Shown in pieces: positions 27,456 to 35,156 of a stretch of 64,000 nucleotides of DNA. How positions within the stretch are numbered: position 1 is the stretch's first letter; every line of letters begins with the position of its first letter. The stretch comes from Luteolibacter yonseiensis (GTDB taxonomy: Bacteria; Verrucomicrobiota; Verrucomicrobiia; Verrucomicrobiales; Akkermansiaceae). The translations under genes were made by a program, and so were the position numbers. The DNA is taken from contig NZ_JAENIK010000008.1 in assembly GCF_016595465.1 (NCBI RefSeq), positions 248,001-312,000 of the forward strand, written 5' to 3'. The notes under the pieces were generated by a model. The model searched no databases. It saw only the letters and a program-made list of their open reading frames with translations, and was not told the DNA's origin.

Positions 27456-29357
27456 TCAGCGGTCCGTTTTTTTACCCGGCTCCGGAAACAACTGGTGGCG
27501 GAGTTCGATCCGGTCCGCGGCGGCCGCGATCTGTCTGAGGCGGTATTGGAAGACGGCATCTGTCGGTTTCGCCCCCGCGGGCAAGGTCACTTTCAGCCAG
27601 CGTGGCATGGTTTTCCCAAGGGAATCATCGGCGGGCGGTTCGGCGAAGGCCTTGAGCAGCGTGGGGAACGGGATGAGTTTTCCATCGTGGTAAAACTGGC
27701 CGCGTTCGTTCGCAGTCAGGGCGGTAATGCTGTCTTTAAAGAGCCCGGCGCGCACCAATTCGACGGCGGCACCGGTGTCCTTGGATTCTATCACCAGCTT
27801 TTCCAGTTCAGCATTCGTCTGCCGCAGCCTTTTGATTTCCTCCGCATAGCGTTCCTGATTCACCACCTCGTTGCCAACCTTGTCCAGCAGGGTTTGGTTT
27901 TCCCGACGGAGTGCTTCGAACTCCGTCGGAAGCCCTGCTTCGCTCGTGTTCCTCGTGCTGATCTCTCCAAGCATTTTTTGGTTCGATTCAAGCAGTCCGG
28001 AGAGACGCTCCTTGTAGTCGACGAGCTCCAGTTTCTGCTGATCCAACTCGGCGTTTTTATGCTCCAACTCCGCCTTGGCATCAAGCGCCCGCTTCATGCC
28101 GATGGATGTTCCCACCGCACCCAGGATCAGCATCAACAGCAGCGCCGCCCCCGCGAATACCGGGCCGCGATGACGGCGCGTGAAGCGCAGCGTGACATAA
28201 GCCATGCTCGGTGAACGGGCCTCGACCGGCTTATGCTGGAGAAAGCGCTGCAAGTCTTCCGCCAGCGCTCCCGCGGATTCATAGCGGCGGGCCGGATCTT
28301 TTTCCAAGGCCTTGAGCACGATCCAGTCGAGATCACCGCGCGGGGATCGCGGCGGGACAGCGCCCGCCTCCGCGAGCCTGGCGCTCGGTTTCGGAGGGAT
28401 GACTTCGCGGATCAGGCGCTGCATCTCGGCGTAAGTCGCATCGCGGAGTCGAGGGCCGTCCAATGGCGTAGTCCCCGTGAGAAGTTCAAACAAGATCACG
28501 CCCAGCGAATAGATGTCGCTGCGGGTATCCACCGCCAGCGGATGGAGCTCCGCCTGCTCCGGACTCATGTATTGCGGCGTGCCGATCATCCGGTCGTGGC
28601 GGGTGAGGAACGTCTGCTCCGTCAGCTCCATCCCGATCGCCTTCGCGATTCCGAAGTCGATCACCTTGACCATCGGCTTTCCATCGTGGGACGAGACAAG
28701 GATGTTGGACGGTTTCACATCGCGGTGGATGATGCCTTTCTGATGCGCGTGCTGGATGGCTGCGCAAACATCGGTGAAAAGCTCCAGGCGTTCACGGGTA
28801 CCGAGATGATTTTCCTCGCAGTATTTCGTGATGGGCACTCCCTTGACCAGCTCCATCACGAAGTAAGGCCGCCCTCCGTCCGTCGTCCCCGCGTCATGCA
28901 CCTTCGCAATGTGCGGATGATCCATCAGGGCCAGAGCCTGGCGCTCCACCTCGAAGCGGGCGATCACCTCCTTCGAGTCCATGCCCGGCTTGATCACCTT
29001 GAGCGCGACCCGGCGTTTCACCGGCTGGCTTTGCTCCGCGAGAAATACGGTGCCGAAACCGCCCTCGCCGATCTGTTGAATCAATTTGTAACGGCCGATC
29101 ATGTCGCCTTCTCCTTCCCTGTGTGTTTCACGCCACAGCGGATCGGCAAAAGGTTCCAAAAATGTCTCGTCCGCAAAGTGAGCGGCGATCAGCGACTCGA
29201 CTTCTTCCCGCAACGCCTGATCCCCCGTGCATGACTCGTCCAGATAGGCGGCGCGTTCCTGCGGACCGGGGATTTCCAAGGCCGCATGCAGGATGATTTC
29301 CGGAGTGAGTTGATTCGGCACGGCGGGTGGTTCTTGATGGAAATGCGGGACCGGCAT
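27456..29357 (-). CDS. Ser/Thr protein kinase with membrane segment and coiled coil, partner of an ECF sigma factor
   Basis: Hanks-type kinase of 633 residues. The N-terminal 60 residues (LHAALEIPGPQERAAYLD..EEVESLIAAH) are a helical module seen in Planctomycetes/Verrucomicrobia kinases. The kinase domain is about 89-380: IGEGGFGTVF (97-106), VALKVI, HRDVKPSN (211-218), DFG in VIDFGIAKA and GTPQYMSPEQ. A membrane segment near 395-415 precedes a coiled coil of about 100 residues. The outer C-terminal region (about 520-633) has no recognised fold and lacks the WD40 or TPR repeats common in this family. The ECF sigma gene lies 92 bases upstream in the same direction. Confidence 0.93.
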   Translation of the reverse strand: MPVPHFHQEPPAVPNQLTPEIILHAALEIPGPQERAAYLDESCTGDQALREEVESLIAAHFADETFLEPFADPLWRETHREGEGDMIGRYKLIQQIGEGGFGTVFLAEQSQPVKRRVALKVIKPGMDSKEVIARFEVERQALALMDHPHIAKVHDAGTTDGGRPYFVMELVKGVPITKYCEENHLGTRERLELFTDVCAAIQHAHQKGIIHRDVKPSNILVSSHDGKPMVKVIDFGIAKAIGMELTEQTFLTRHDRMIGTPQYMSPEQAELHPLAVDTRSDIYSLGVILFELLTGTTPLDGPRLRDATYAEMQRLIREVIPPKPSARLAEAGAVPPRSPRGDLDWIVLKALEKDPARRYESAGALAEDLQRFLQHKPVEARSPSMAYVTLRFTRRHRGPVFAGAALLLMLILGAVGTSIGMKRALDAKAELEHKNAELDQQKLELVDYKERLSGLLESNQKMLGEISTRNTSEAGLPTEFEALRRENQTLLDKVGNEVVNQERYAEEIKRLRQTNAELEKLVIESKDTGAAVELVRAGLFKDSITALTANERGQFYHDGKLIPFPTLLKAFAEPPADDSLGKTMPRWLKVTLPAGAKPTDAVFQYRLRQIAAAADRIELRHQLFPEPGKKTDR

Positions 29358-29449
29358 GGACTGATACCCACCACCCTATGCGAAATCCCCCCGCAAAAGG
29401 GATCAAAAACTTCGGCCTCCACGATGGATCCCGAAAAGCCGGAGGCCCC

Positions 29450-30019
29450 TCAATCGTCCCGTTTCAGTTCCCGGAACAACCAGGCCCGCGCATAGATCCA
29501 ATCCCGCTTCGCAGTGGGCGTCGAGATGCCTAGGGCCTCAGCGGTTTCCTCGATCGTCATTCCTACGAAATAGCGCAACTTGACCACCTCGGCCTTGCGC
29601 GGCTCGACTTGGGCGAAGCGATCGAGGACCTCGTTAATGGCGAGAATTTCGTCATCTTTTACGGAAGGAACAGCGATGACGTCCTCGACGAAACCGGTTC
29701 GCTGTATTTCGCCGCCGTGGCGGACCGCCTTCCGATGCCGCGCGCGGTCGATCAGGATGCGGCGCATGGCTTCAGCGGCCGCGCAAAAAAAGTGCTTTCG
29801 ACCTTCCCACTGTTGCTCCCCGGGCGAAAGCTTCAGGTAAGCTTCGTGCACCAGGGCCGTCGCCTGCAAGGTATGTGCCTCAGCTTCCTTCCCCAGGCGC
29901 CAAGCCGCAAGTTTGCGCAACTCCCCATAAACGAGCGGTATCAGATCTTCCGCCGCTTGCCTGTCACCCTCGCTTGCCGCGTGGAGAATGCGGGTCACGT
30001 TGTCGTTGCCGTGTTTCAT
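29450..30019 (-). CDS. ECF-type RNA polymerase sigma factor (X6/TIGR02999-like group)
   Basis: Sigma-70 family regulator of 189 residues. Region 2 holds LIPLVYGELRKLAAWRLGKE, LVHEAYLKL and the AAAEAMRRILIDRARHRKAVRHGG segment typical of this verrucomicrobial/planctomycetal group. Region 4 has VVKLRYFVGMTIEETAEALGISTPTAKRDW as the -35 binding helix-turn-helix. The ATG at 30019 has GGAG just before it and gives a normal N-terminus; the frame extends to 30163 without support. No anti-sigma gene is adjacent; a kinase gene follows, suggesting control by phosphorylation. Confidence 0.92.
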   Translation of the reverse strand: MKHGNDNVTRILHAASEGDRQAAEDLIPLVYGELRKLAAWRLGKEAEAHTLQATALVHEAYLKLSPGEQQWEGRKHFFCAAAEAMRRILIDRARHRKAVRHGGEIQRTGFVEDVIAVPSVKDDEILAINEVLDRFAQVEPRKAEVVKLRYFVGMTIEETAEALGISTPTAKRDWIYARAWLFRELKRDD

Positions 30020-30140
30020 TCTCCACGCTCCCGTTTTCTCAAAGCGTCTGGCAATCAAAACCGGATGGGATCGATCATCCGCCCCAAGGACCCATAAAAT
30101 AGATATCCCACTCGCTTTCCCAAGTGTGCTCGTAATCAAA

Positions 30141-30248
30141 GCATTGGAACCGGTCCGCTCCAACCGCCTCGCGCTGGGCGAATCGACTTCACGCGCACTG
30201 AAGAAAGGGGCGAACCTGCTGGAAATCGACGTGCCCGAGCGGATGTGA
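30141..30248 (+). pseudogene. Relic: 3' end of a second argS
   Basis: The last 36 codons including the stop match the end of intact argS (22419-22526) without gaps: 82 of 108 bases and 25 of 35 residues (EPVRSNRLAL and LLEIDVPERM against EPVRSSRLAL and LLGIDVPERM). Many differences are silent, so the copy diverged as a coding gene before it was truncated. No argS sequence is recognisable upstream, where the divergent sigma factor leader lies. Confidence 0.9.
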
Positions 30249-30280
30249 TTGGAACGATGGCCGACCGGAAGCCCACCTCC

Positions 30281-30613
30281 TCACCGGCAATAGCCGCGTC
30301 CATAGTATCCATACCCGACGGGACGGTAATAACGCGGACCGTAGTAATGGGAGTGGTGGCTGTGGTTGTTGCCGATCGCATAACCCAGCAGGCCGGCGGC
30401 CGCCACACCCGCGACAGCCAGGGCCGGATCAACTCCCACATACCCCGGCGCGGACCGTGGCATCGGTTCCTGGGCGTATCCCCCCTTCGAGTCCTGGCTG
30501 TAGGAAGCCACGGGCTCCCCGCGGCCTCGGGCAGGGTAGTAGCAACTCACGCTGGAAACGGCGCAAGCGGCCGACAACAGGGTGGAAGTCAGCTTGGGCA
30601 GATGTTTTTTCAT
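30281..30613 (-). CDS. Small Gly/Tyr-rich exported protein, probable lipoprotein
   Basis: From the ATG at 30613 (MKKHLPKL), preceded by GGGGG, it has 110 residues. There is a hydrophobic signal with candidate lipidation cysteines at SAAC and VSSVSC, and a hydrophobic Ala/Gly stretch (VDPALAVAGVAAAGLLGYAIG). The C-terminus is rich in His, Tyr and Gly (YYGPRYYRPVGYGYY). No family is recognised. The ATG at 30640 is a less likely start. Confidence 0.65.
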   Translation of the reverse strand: MKKHLPKLTSTLLSAACAVSSVSCYYPARGRGEPVASYSQDSKGGYAQEPMPRSAPGYVGVDPALAVAGVAAAGLLGYAIGNNHSHHSHYYGPRYYRPVGYGYYGRGYCR

Positions 30614-30950
30614 CCCCCATAAGACTGCTCGCCCCGCCATCTATTCAATCGGAATTTCCCCGGGATGAAAAAATCATCTGACAAACACGGACGCCCCATG
30701 CCGCACTTGGGACAGGATGCCGAACGGAAATTCCCTCATCATGCCACTTTCACATGTCGTTGAAATTCCCCCTCCCCATTGGCCCGGATCCAGCTATTAC
30801 GGCGGCGGACGGCTGTCGGGCATCCGTCGGTTGCCCGCCTGTGGCGACCCTCGGCATTATTCCTCGGGGCGGATGGAAGAATCTTGATGTCCGCCCGCCG
30901 CAGCTTATTCTCGAATGACAGTTTTTAATACCATCTCAGTACCTCCCCAC
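30614..30950. other. Non-coding spacer upstream of the pyrophosphatase gene
   Basis: 337 bases between the divergent lipoprotein and pyrophosphatase genes, or 274 if the latter starts at ATG 30915. The one structure seen is a hairpin with a 7-bp GC stem, GGGCGGA (30867-30873) with TCCGCCC (30890-30896), enclosing AAGAATCTT. It lies about 20 bases before the ATG at 30915. No gene is apparent. Confidence 0.4.
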
Positions 30951-32627
30951 ATGCCTGCTTTCTACGTCATCGGTCATAAAAATCCGGACACCGACGCCAT
31001 TTGCTCGGCAATCGGCTACGCCTCACTCCTCCGAGCCGTGGGCGAGGAACCGAACGCGCTGGCGGCACGCTGTGGTGAGATTTCCCAACGGACGAAGTGG
31101 GTTCTGGAACGCGCCGGGCTGGATGCGCCGATGATGCTCACGGACGTACGGGTGAATTCCGGCATGATCTGTCACCGCAAGATCATCAAGGTGAGCGTCT
31201 CGGACACCTTCCTCACGGCATACCGCCGCATGCTCGCTGCCGAAATCCGTTGCGTGCCGGTGGAGGATGACGAAGGCAACCTGGTGGGCATCCTGCGGTA
31301 TTTCGATCTCCTCAAGCTCCTGCTGCCCGCCGACACGGAAGGCCTGAGCGTGCGGACGGTCCATGTCTCCCTCGCCAAACTGGCGGATACCCTCAATGCG
31401 GAAAGCCTCGGCGCGCTGCTGCCGCCATCCGAATTCGAGGAGGATCTGATCCTGCTCGTCGGCGCCTCGTCCCAAACCACCGTGGACAAACGTCTCAAGC
31501 AGGCGGTCGCGGAAGGAAATGTCGGCAAATTCCTCGTCATCTGCGGCGACCGGCCGATCGTCCAGCGCTATGCCATCGATCACGGAGCCCGCGCGTTGTT
31601 CGTGACGGGTGGCAATCCGGTTTCCGGAGAAATACTCGCCTACGCGGCCCGCAAGGGAGTGGTCGTGCTGCGCTGCCATCAGGACACCGCCAGCGCTTCC
31701 ACCCTCATCCGGTGCTCCCGCACGGTCCGCCACGTGATGGAGAAAAATTTCCTCACCGTGGGAGCCACCGAGCCGGTTTCCCGCCTGCGGAAACGCCTGT
31801 CCACAGTCGACCAGGATTTGTTTCCGGTGGTCGAGCACACGGGCGGAAAAATGATCGGCGTCCTTTCGAAGTCCGACCTCGTCGATCCACCGCGCATCCG
31901 GCTCGCGCTGGTGGATCACAATGAATACGCGCAGGCCGTCAACGGCATCGAGGAAGCGGAGATCACCGAGGTCATCGACCACCACCGCCTCGCCGGGGAC
32001 CTGGTTTCCCGCGAGCCGATCCGCTATCTCAACGAACCCGTCGGCTCGACCTGCACGCTCGTCGGCCGGAAATTCTTCCATCGCGGCCTGATGCCCGCCC
32101 CCAGCGTGGCGATGTGCCTGTGCGCGGGGATCGTCTCGGACACGCTCTGCCTCACCTCCCCCACCACCACCCTGCTCGACCGTGAGATGCTCACCTGGCT
32201 CAGCGGCGTGGCCGGGGTGGATCCCAAAAAGTTCACCGACGAGTTCTTCGGCGTGGGATCTCTCATCGCCAATGGAACTCCGGACGAGATCCTCAACGCG
32301 GACCGCAAGGAGTTCAGCGAGCAAGGTCTCTCCGTCAGCATTTCCCAGGTCGAGGAACGCGACCTCCATGGATTCGCGGCACGTCGCGAGGAGTTGGAAA
32401 CCGCGCTGAGGGAGCTTTTCATCCACCAGAAATACGATCTCGCCGTCCTCGCGGTGACGGACGTGGCGCTGCACCACAGCATGATCCTCGCCATCGGCCA
32501 GGAATCCGCCGTTTCCAAGCTGCCTTTCGAACGCATGGACGAGACACTTTTCCACGCGCCGGGTGTTGTCAGCCGCAAGCGCCAGATTTTCCCGGCGGTA
32601 TGCGAGGCGATCCAGCTTTCCAGGTAG
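30951..32627 (+). CDS. Manganese-dependent inorganic pyrophosphatase (family II, DHH) with CBS insert
   Basis: Hydrolyses pyrophosphate to phosphate in the cytoplasm. From ATG 30951 it has 558 residues. The metal-binding N-terminus is GHKNPDTDAI (His9, Asp13, Asp15) and DHH is at 343-345. The middle (about 65-305) is the CBS pair with a DRTGG-like domain between, as in nucleotide-regulated CBS-PPases. The C-terminal DHHA2 domain has the SRKRQIFP ending. So activity is probably set by adenine nucleotides (known for the family). MPAFYVIGHKNPDTDA is the usual N-terminus; ATG 30915 would add 12 residues. A fragment of a second copy lies at 25745-25812. Confidence 0.94.
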   Translation: MPAFYVIGHKNPDTDAICSAIGYASLLRAVGEEPNALAARCGEISQRTKWVLERAGLDAPMMLTDVRVNSGMICHRKIIKVSVSDTFLTAYRRMLAAEIRCVPVEDDEGNLVGILRYFDLLKLLLPADTEGLSVRTVHVSLAKLADTLNAESLGALLPPSEFEEDLILLVGASSQTTVDKRLKQAVAEGNVGKFLVICGDRPIVQRYAIDHGARALFVTGGNPVSGEILAYAARKGVVVLRCHQDTASASTLIRCSRTVRHVMEKNFLTVGATEPVSRLRKRLSTVDQDLFPVVEHTGGKMIGVLSKSDLVDPPRIRLALVDHNEYAQAVNGIEEAEITEVIDHHRLAGDLVSREPIRYLNEPVGSTCTLVGRKFFHRGLMPAPSVAMCLCAGIVSDTLCLTSPTTTLLDREMLTWLSGVAGVDPKKFTDEFFGVGSLIANGTPDEILNADRKEFSEQGLSVSISQVEERDLHGFAARREELETALRELFIHQKYDLAVLAVTDVALHHSMILAIGQESAVSKLPFERMDETLFHAPGVVSRKRQIFPAVCEAIQLSR

Positions 32628-32640
32628 GGCTACACACTTC

Positions 32641-32973
32641 ATGAGCGCAGAAGGGACACCTTGGTCACCGTTCCAGTCTCCAGAGGTGCGTGAGATCTGG
32701 GCGCACATGACTGGCTCTGAAAGAAACAAGGCGTCCCGACTGGGCGGTCTTTATGGTTTGTGGGTCGCTGTCACCTTTGCCGGGCCGCTGGCATTTGCCA
32801 TCGCCCTTGGAAATTTCACTTTTGGAACCGCTGCTCTTGTCTTGATCATCGTTCACATCGCCTGCGTTCCTGCCTGGCAAAAGAAAATACGCCGCTTTCT
32901 GTGTTCCACGGGTTGGGCCCGGGAGCGCGACTTGGCACCGGAACGGCTCAGATTGTTCACTTTCCGAAAATAG
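32641..32973 (+). CDS. Small membrane protein of unknown function
   Basis: 110 residues from the ATG at 32641 (MSAEGTPWSPF). A soluble N-terminal third precedes two hydrophobic segments (about 40-58 and 62-78). A basic C-terminus (KKIRRFL, ending FRK) probably faces the cytoplasm. It starts 13 bases after the pyrophosphatase stop in the same direction, so it is probably co-transcribed. No family recognised. Confidence 0.6.
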   Translation: MSAEGTPWSPFQSPEVREIWAHMTGSERNKASRLGGLYGLWVAVTFAGPLAFAIALGNFTFGTAALVLIIVHIACVPAWQKKIRRFLCSTGWARERDLAPERLRLFTFRK

Positions 32974-33050
32974 CCAGGCTACCCGCACGCATTGGCCCTT
33001 GCGTCGTGCTCCGCCGCCCTTCGCCGGGAGCTTGTCATCTTCGGTTGAAA

Positions 33051-33692
33051 CTACTCCGCCAGATAACCGCTCAAGGCCTCGCGCAGGGAAGTCCGCGCGC
33101 GAAACAACAAACTCTTCACCGCGGAAACGGACAGATTGAGCACGGTGGCGATCTCCTCGTAAGAAAGCTGCTCGTAGCGCCGAAGCACGACGGCCATGCG
33201 CTGGACTTCCGGCAGCGAGGCGATGGCGGCGTCCACCGCTTCCTGTAGTTCGGCCTGGAGCAGCTCCGCGTCGGGCTGGCGGTCGGGATTCGCCTCAATG
33301 AGCTGGCTGGTGTTCTCCTCCCGCTCGTCGGAGGAAATTTCCTTCTTGCGGCTCTTGCGGCGGGTCTCGTTGAAAACGAGGTTCCGCGTGATGGTGTAAA
33401 GGTAGGTCGTGAACTTGGCGTCCGGCCGGTAGCGTTTCGCGTTCCGCCAAATTCGCAGGAACACCTGCTGCGCGATGTCCTCGGACTCGGAGGCGTTCCC
33501 CAACATCTTGGCAACCGTGCCGATGACCGCCTGTTGGTGGCGCTCGACGAGCTGGCGGAACGCCTCGTGATCCCCCGCCGCGATGCGCTCCATGAGCGCG
33601 AAATCGATGCCGCTGATGTCAGCCAGGGATGGTGCGGGATCTGCCTCCATTTTCAGGAAAAAAGGTGTCTCGGCAACATTGGCGAACGACAT
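33051..33692 (-). CDS. ECF-type RNA polymerase sigma factor (RpoE-like)
   Basis: 213 residues. Region 2 is AFRQLVERHQQAVIGTVAKMLGNASESEDIAQQVFLRIWRNAKRY with the following FTTYLYTITRNLVFNE. Region 4 is LPEVQRMAVVLRRYEQLSYEEIATVLNLSVSAVKSLLFRARTSLRE. An acidic linker joins them. ATG 33650 (MEADPAPS) is an alternative start. No anti-sigma factor gene is adjacent; the upstream gene in the same direction is the PhnA-like one. The regulon is unknown. Confidence 0.93.
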   Translation of the reverse strand: MSFANVAETPFFLKMEADPAPSLADISGIDFALMERIAAGDHEAFRQLVERHQQAVIGTVAKMLGNASESEDIAQQVFLRIWRNAKRYRPDAKFTTYLYTITRNLVFNETRRKSRKKEISSDEREENTSQLIEANPDRQPDAELLQAELQEAVDAAIASLPEVQRMAVVLRRYEQLSYEEIATVLNLSVSAVKSLLFRARTSLREALSGYLAE

Positions 33693-33758
33693 GGGTCATC
33701 CAACCGCCGCCAGCGGTGGAAGTTGCGTTTGAAAATCGATCCCAGCCGGTCCATTTCC

Positions 33759-34160
33759 TCAAAGCTCGGCGGATTTCGCCCAGGTTTCCACCTCTTCGTC
33801 CAAAAATAATTCCCCGATGACCTCCCGCGCCCAGTCCTCGGACTTGGCCAGATGATTCAGCATGCGCCAGGCGACGACCTGTGTCGCGGGCAGTTCGCTC
33901 CAGACGGTCTCGGCCAGGCACTGCCATTCACGGCCTTTCAGGCGTTTCGGATTTTCCAGCACTTCGAGACAGGCTTCACTGACCAGCAAGGTCCGTTCCA
34001 GATCCGGCTCCACGGCGACGGGCGGCACTTCGTAAGGGCGCAGCGGGACACCGGCGGCACCCGTGAGTTCGCATTTCGACTTCGCACGCCGCGCCAGATC
34101 CTTCCCCAATGCCTGCAATGCGGCGACCCGCGCCTGATGCGCCTCGTAACCCTTTCCCAT
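33759..34160 (-). CDS. PhnA domain protein
   Basis: 133 residues from ATG 34160 (MGKGYEAHQAR). KCELTGAAGVPLRPYEVPP, a LLVSEACLEVLENP segment, WQCLAETVWSELPATQVVAWRMLNHL and FLDEEVETWAK match the PhnA/YjdM-related family, in which the WSE-PAVQVVAWRML segment is conserved. Cys residues could bind zinc, but the family's fuller Cys set is not obvious. Despite the name, phosphonate use is not established for these proteins. Start spacing to the nucleotidyltransferase module upstream is short and divergent. Confidence 0.7.
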   Translation of the reverse strand: MGKGYEAHQARVAALQALGKDLARRAKSKCELTGAAGVPLRPYEVPPVAVEPDLERTLLVSEACLEVLENPKRLKGREWQCLAETVWSELPATQVVAWRMLNHLAKSEDWAREVIGELFLDEEVETWAKSAEL

Positions 34161-34242
34161 GAATGAGGCTATCACGGCTGGTCAAACGGATGGAATCTTG
34201 AAATTTCAGCAAAAACACGGTTGTCAGCTTCCCATTTCCCAA

Positions 34243-34259
34243 AGGAGTGCTAGCCTCCT
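34243..34259. promoter_or_regulatory. Short inverted repeat AGGAG-N7-CTCCT before a two-gene module
   Basis: Five-base arms flank a centre containing GCTAGC, ending five bases before the GTG proposed as start of the small upstream gene. It includes the only AGGAG near that start, so pairing could hide the ribosome binding site, or the repeat could be an operator for autoregulation. Confidence 0.3.
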
Positions 34260-34263
34260 CGTT

Positions 34264-34506
34264 GTGAAACTCACGAAGTATCATCCGTCGATCCGGCGCT
34301 TGCAGGAAGACTTCGCCGCACGTGTGGCGCGGAGGAAATACACGGCGGCGCGCGGTCCCAGGCGTGAGCCCAGCAAGATCACGGATAATAGCGTACCTTG
34401 GCTGGAGAATCCCGCCTCCGTGGCGGATTACATGGAAATCTCCGCACGTGTTCTTGAAAGCGAGACCTTATGGCTGAAACGGTTCAATCTTTCATCGACG
34501 AACTGA
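34264..34506 (+). CDS. Small protein preceding a nucleotidyltransferase, possible antitoxin partner
   Basis: 80 residues from the GTG at 34264 (then KLTKYHPSIRRLQEDFAARVARR). Basic and helical at the start, then a Pro-containing middle and a helical C-terminus (SVADYMEISARVLE). The frame also runs back to ATG 34159, but those 35 codons look like promoter DNA. It overlaps the next gene by 37 bases in another frame. The tight coupling suggests a two-gene module. It is not a HEPN protein by eye, and the family is unrecognised. Confidence 0.5.
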   Translation: MKLTKYHPSIRRLQEDFAARVARRKYTAARGPRREPSKITDNSVPWLENPASVADYMEISARVLESETLWLKRFNLSSTN

Positions 34507-35156
34507 CCCGGCAGCATCGGGTGGTGATATTGGGTGGCTTGGCCGTGATCGCCCATGGTTACAGCCGTCACACTCAAGATGCGGACATTTGGCTCGATCC
34601 GCTTTCATCGGCACAGGAATGGGCCGATGCGGTTGAATCCGCCTGCGCGAAAACAAAAGGTACCACCATTCATGGACTTCCAGGCTGGGTTGAAATTTCA
34701 GGTGCGGAAGTGGCTCATGCGGCCGAAGAGACAGGAATGTTGCGGATTTTGGGACTGAATCTCCCACTTGATATTTTCAGGCGACCCAACGAGTTCGAAG
34801 AGATTGATTTCGACTCTGTCGTATCGAGAACTTCACCAAGCGGTGACGGCACATTACTGCCCGATCCTTTGGATCTGATTCAAAGCAAGTTGGCGACGGG
34901 AAGAGATAAGGACCTCAAGGATATCCAACACCTCGAATCCGTAATCCGGGCCGACTACAAAAAACGGCTTCCCGCCGCCACACTTGAGGAAGCAACCCAG
35001 TTGCTCGAACGATTTTCCGAATGGCAGGTTTTACAATTTGCGTTGGAAAATCCATTACTGGGGGTCCGGGATCTGGCCATGACCCACTTGCACGAGTTCG
35101 CTGAAGCGGGGGATCCGTTTTCCAAGGCGATCCTCGAGGGGCGGGAACTACCTTGA
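34470..35156 (+). CDS. Nucleotidyltransferase-fold protein (AbiEii/DUF6036-like)
   Basis: 228 residues. The N-terminal catalytic core reads VVILGGLAVIAHGYSRHTQDADIWLDP, with GG at 22-23, Arg33 and Thr35 and the metal-binding pair Asp37/Asp39. A DLIQSKLATGRDKDLKDIQHLE segment (about 136-155) is usual in this branch. Related proteins are the toxin halves of AbiE/MenT-type systems, which modify tRNA, but others have unrelated roles. The last nine bases overlap the convergent flavoprotein gene. Base composition is lower in GC than the neighbours. Confidence 0.75.
   Translation: MAETVQSFIDELTRQHRVVILGGLAVIAHGYSRHTQDADIWLDPLSSAQEWADAVESACAKTKGTTIHGLPGWVEISGAEVAHAAEETGMLRILGLNLPLDIFRRPNEFEEIDFDSVVSRTSPSGDGTLLPDPLDLIQSKLATGRDKDLKDIQHLESVIRADYKKRLPAATLEEATQLLERFSEWQVLQFALENPLLGVRDLAMTHLHEFAEAGDPFSKAILEGRELP

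Noticed and set aside
34159..34263. Use of ATG 34159 as start of the small gene before the nucleotidyltransferase
   Set aside because: The 35 extra codons overlap the divergent PhnA-like start and contain promoter-like AT-rich words; the GTG at 34264 gives a more protein-like N-terminus, though this is not certain.
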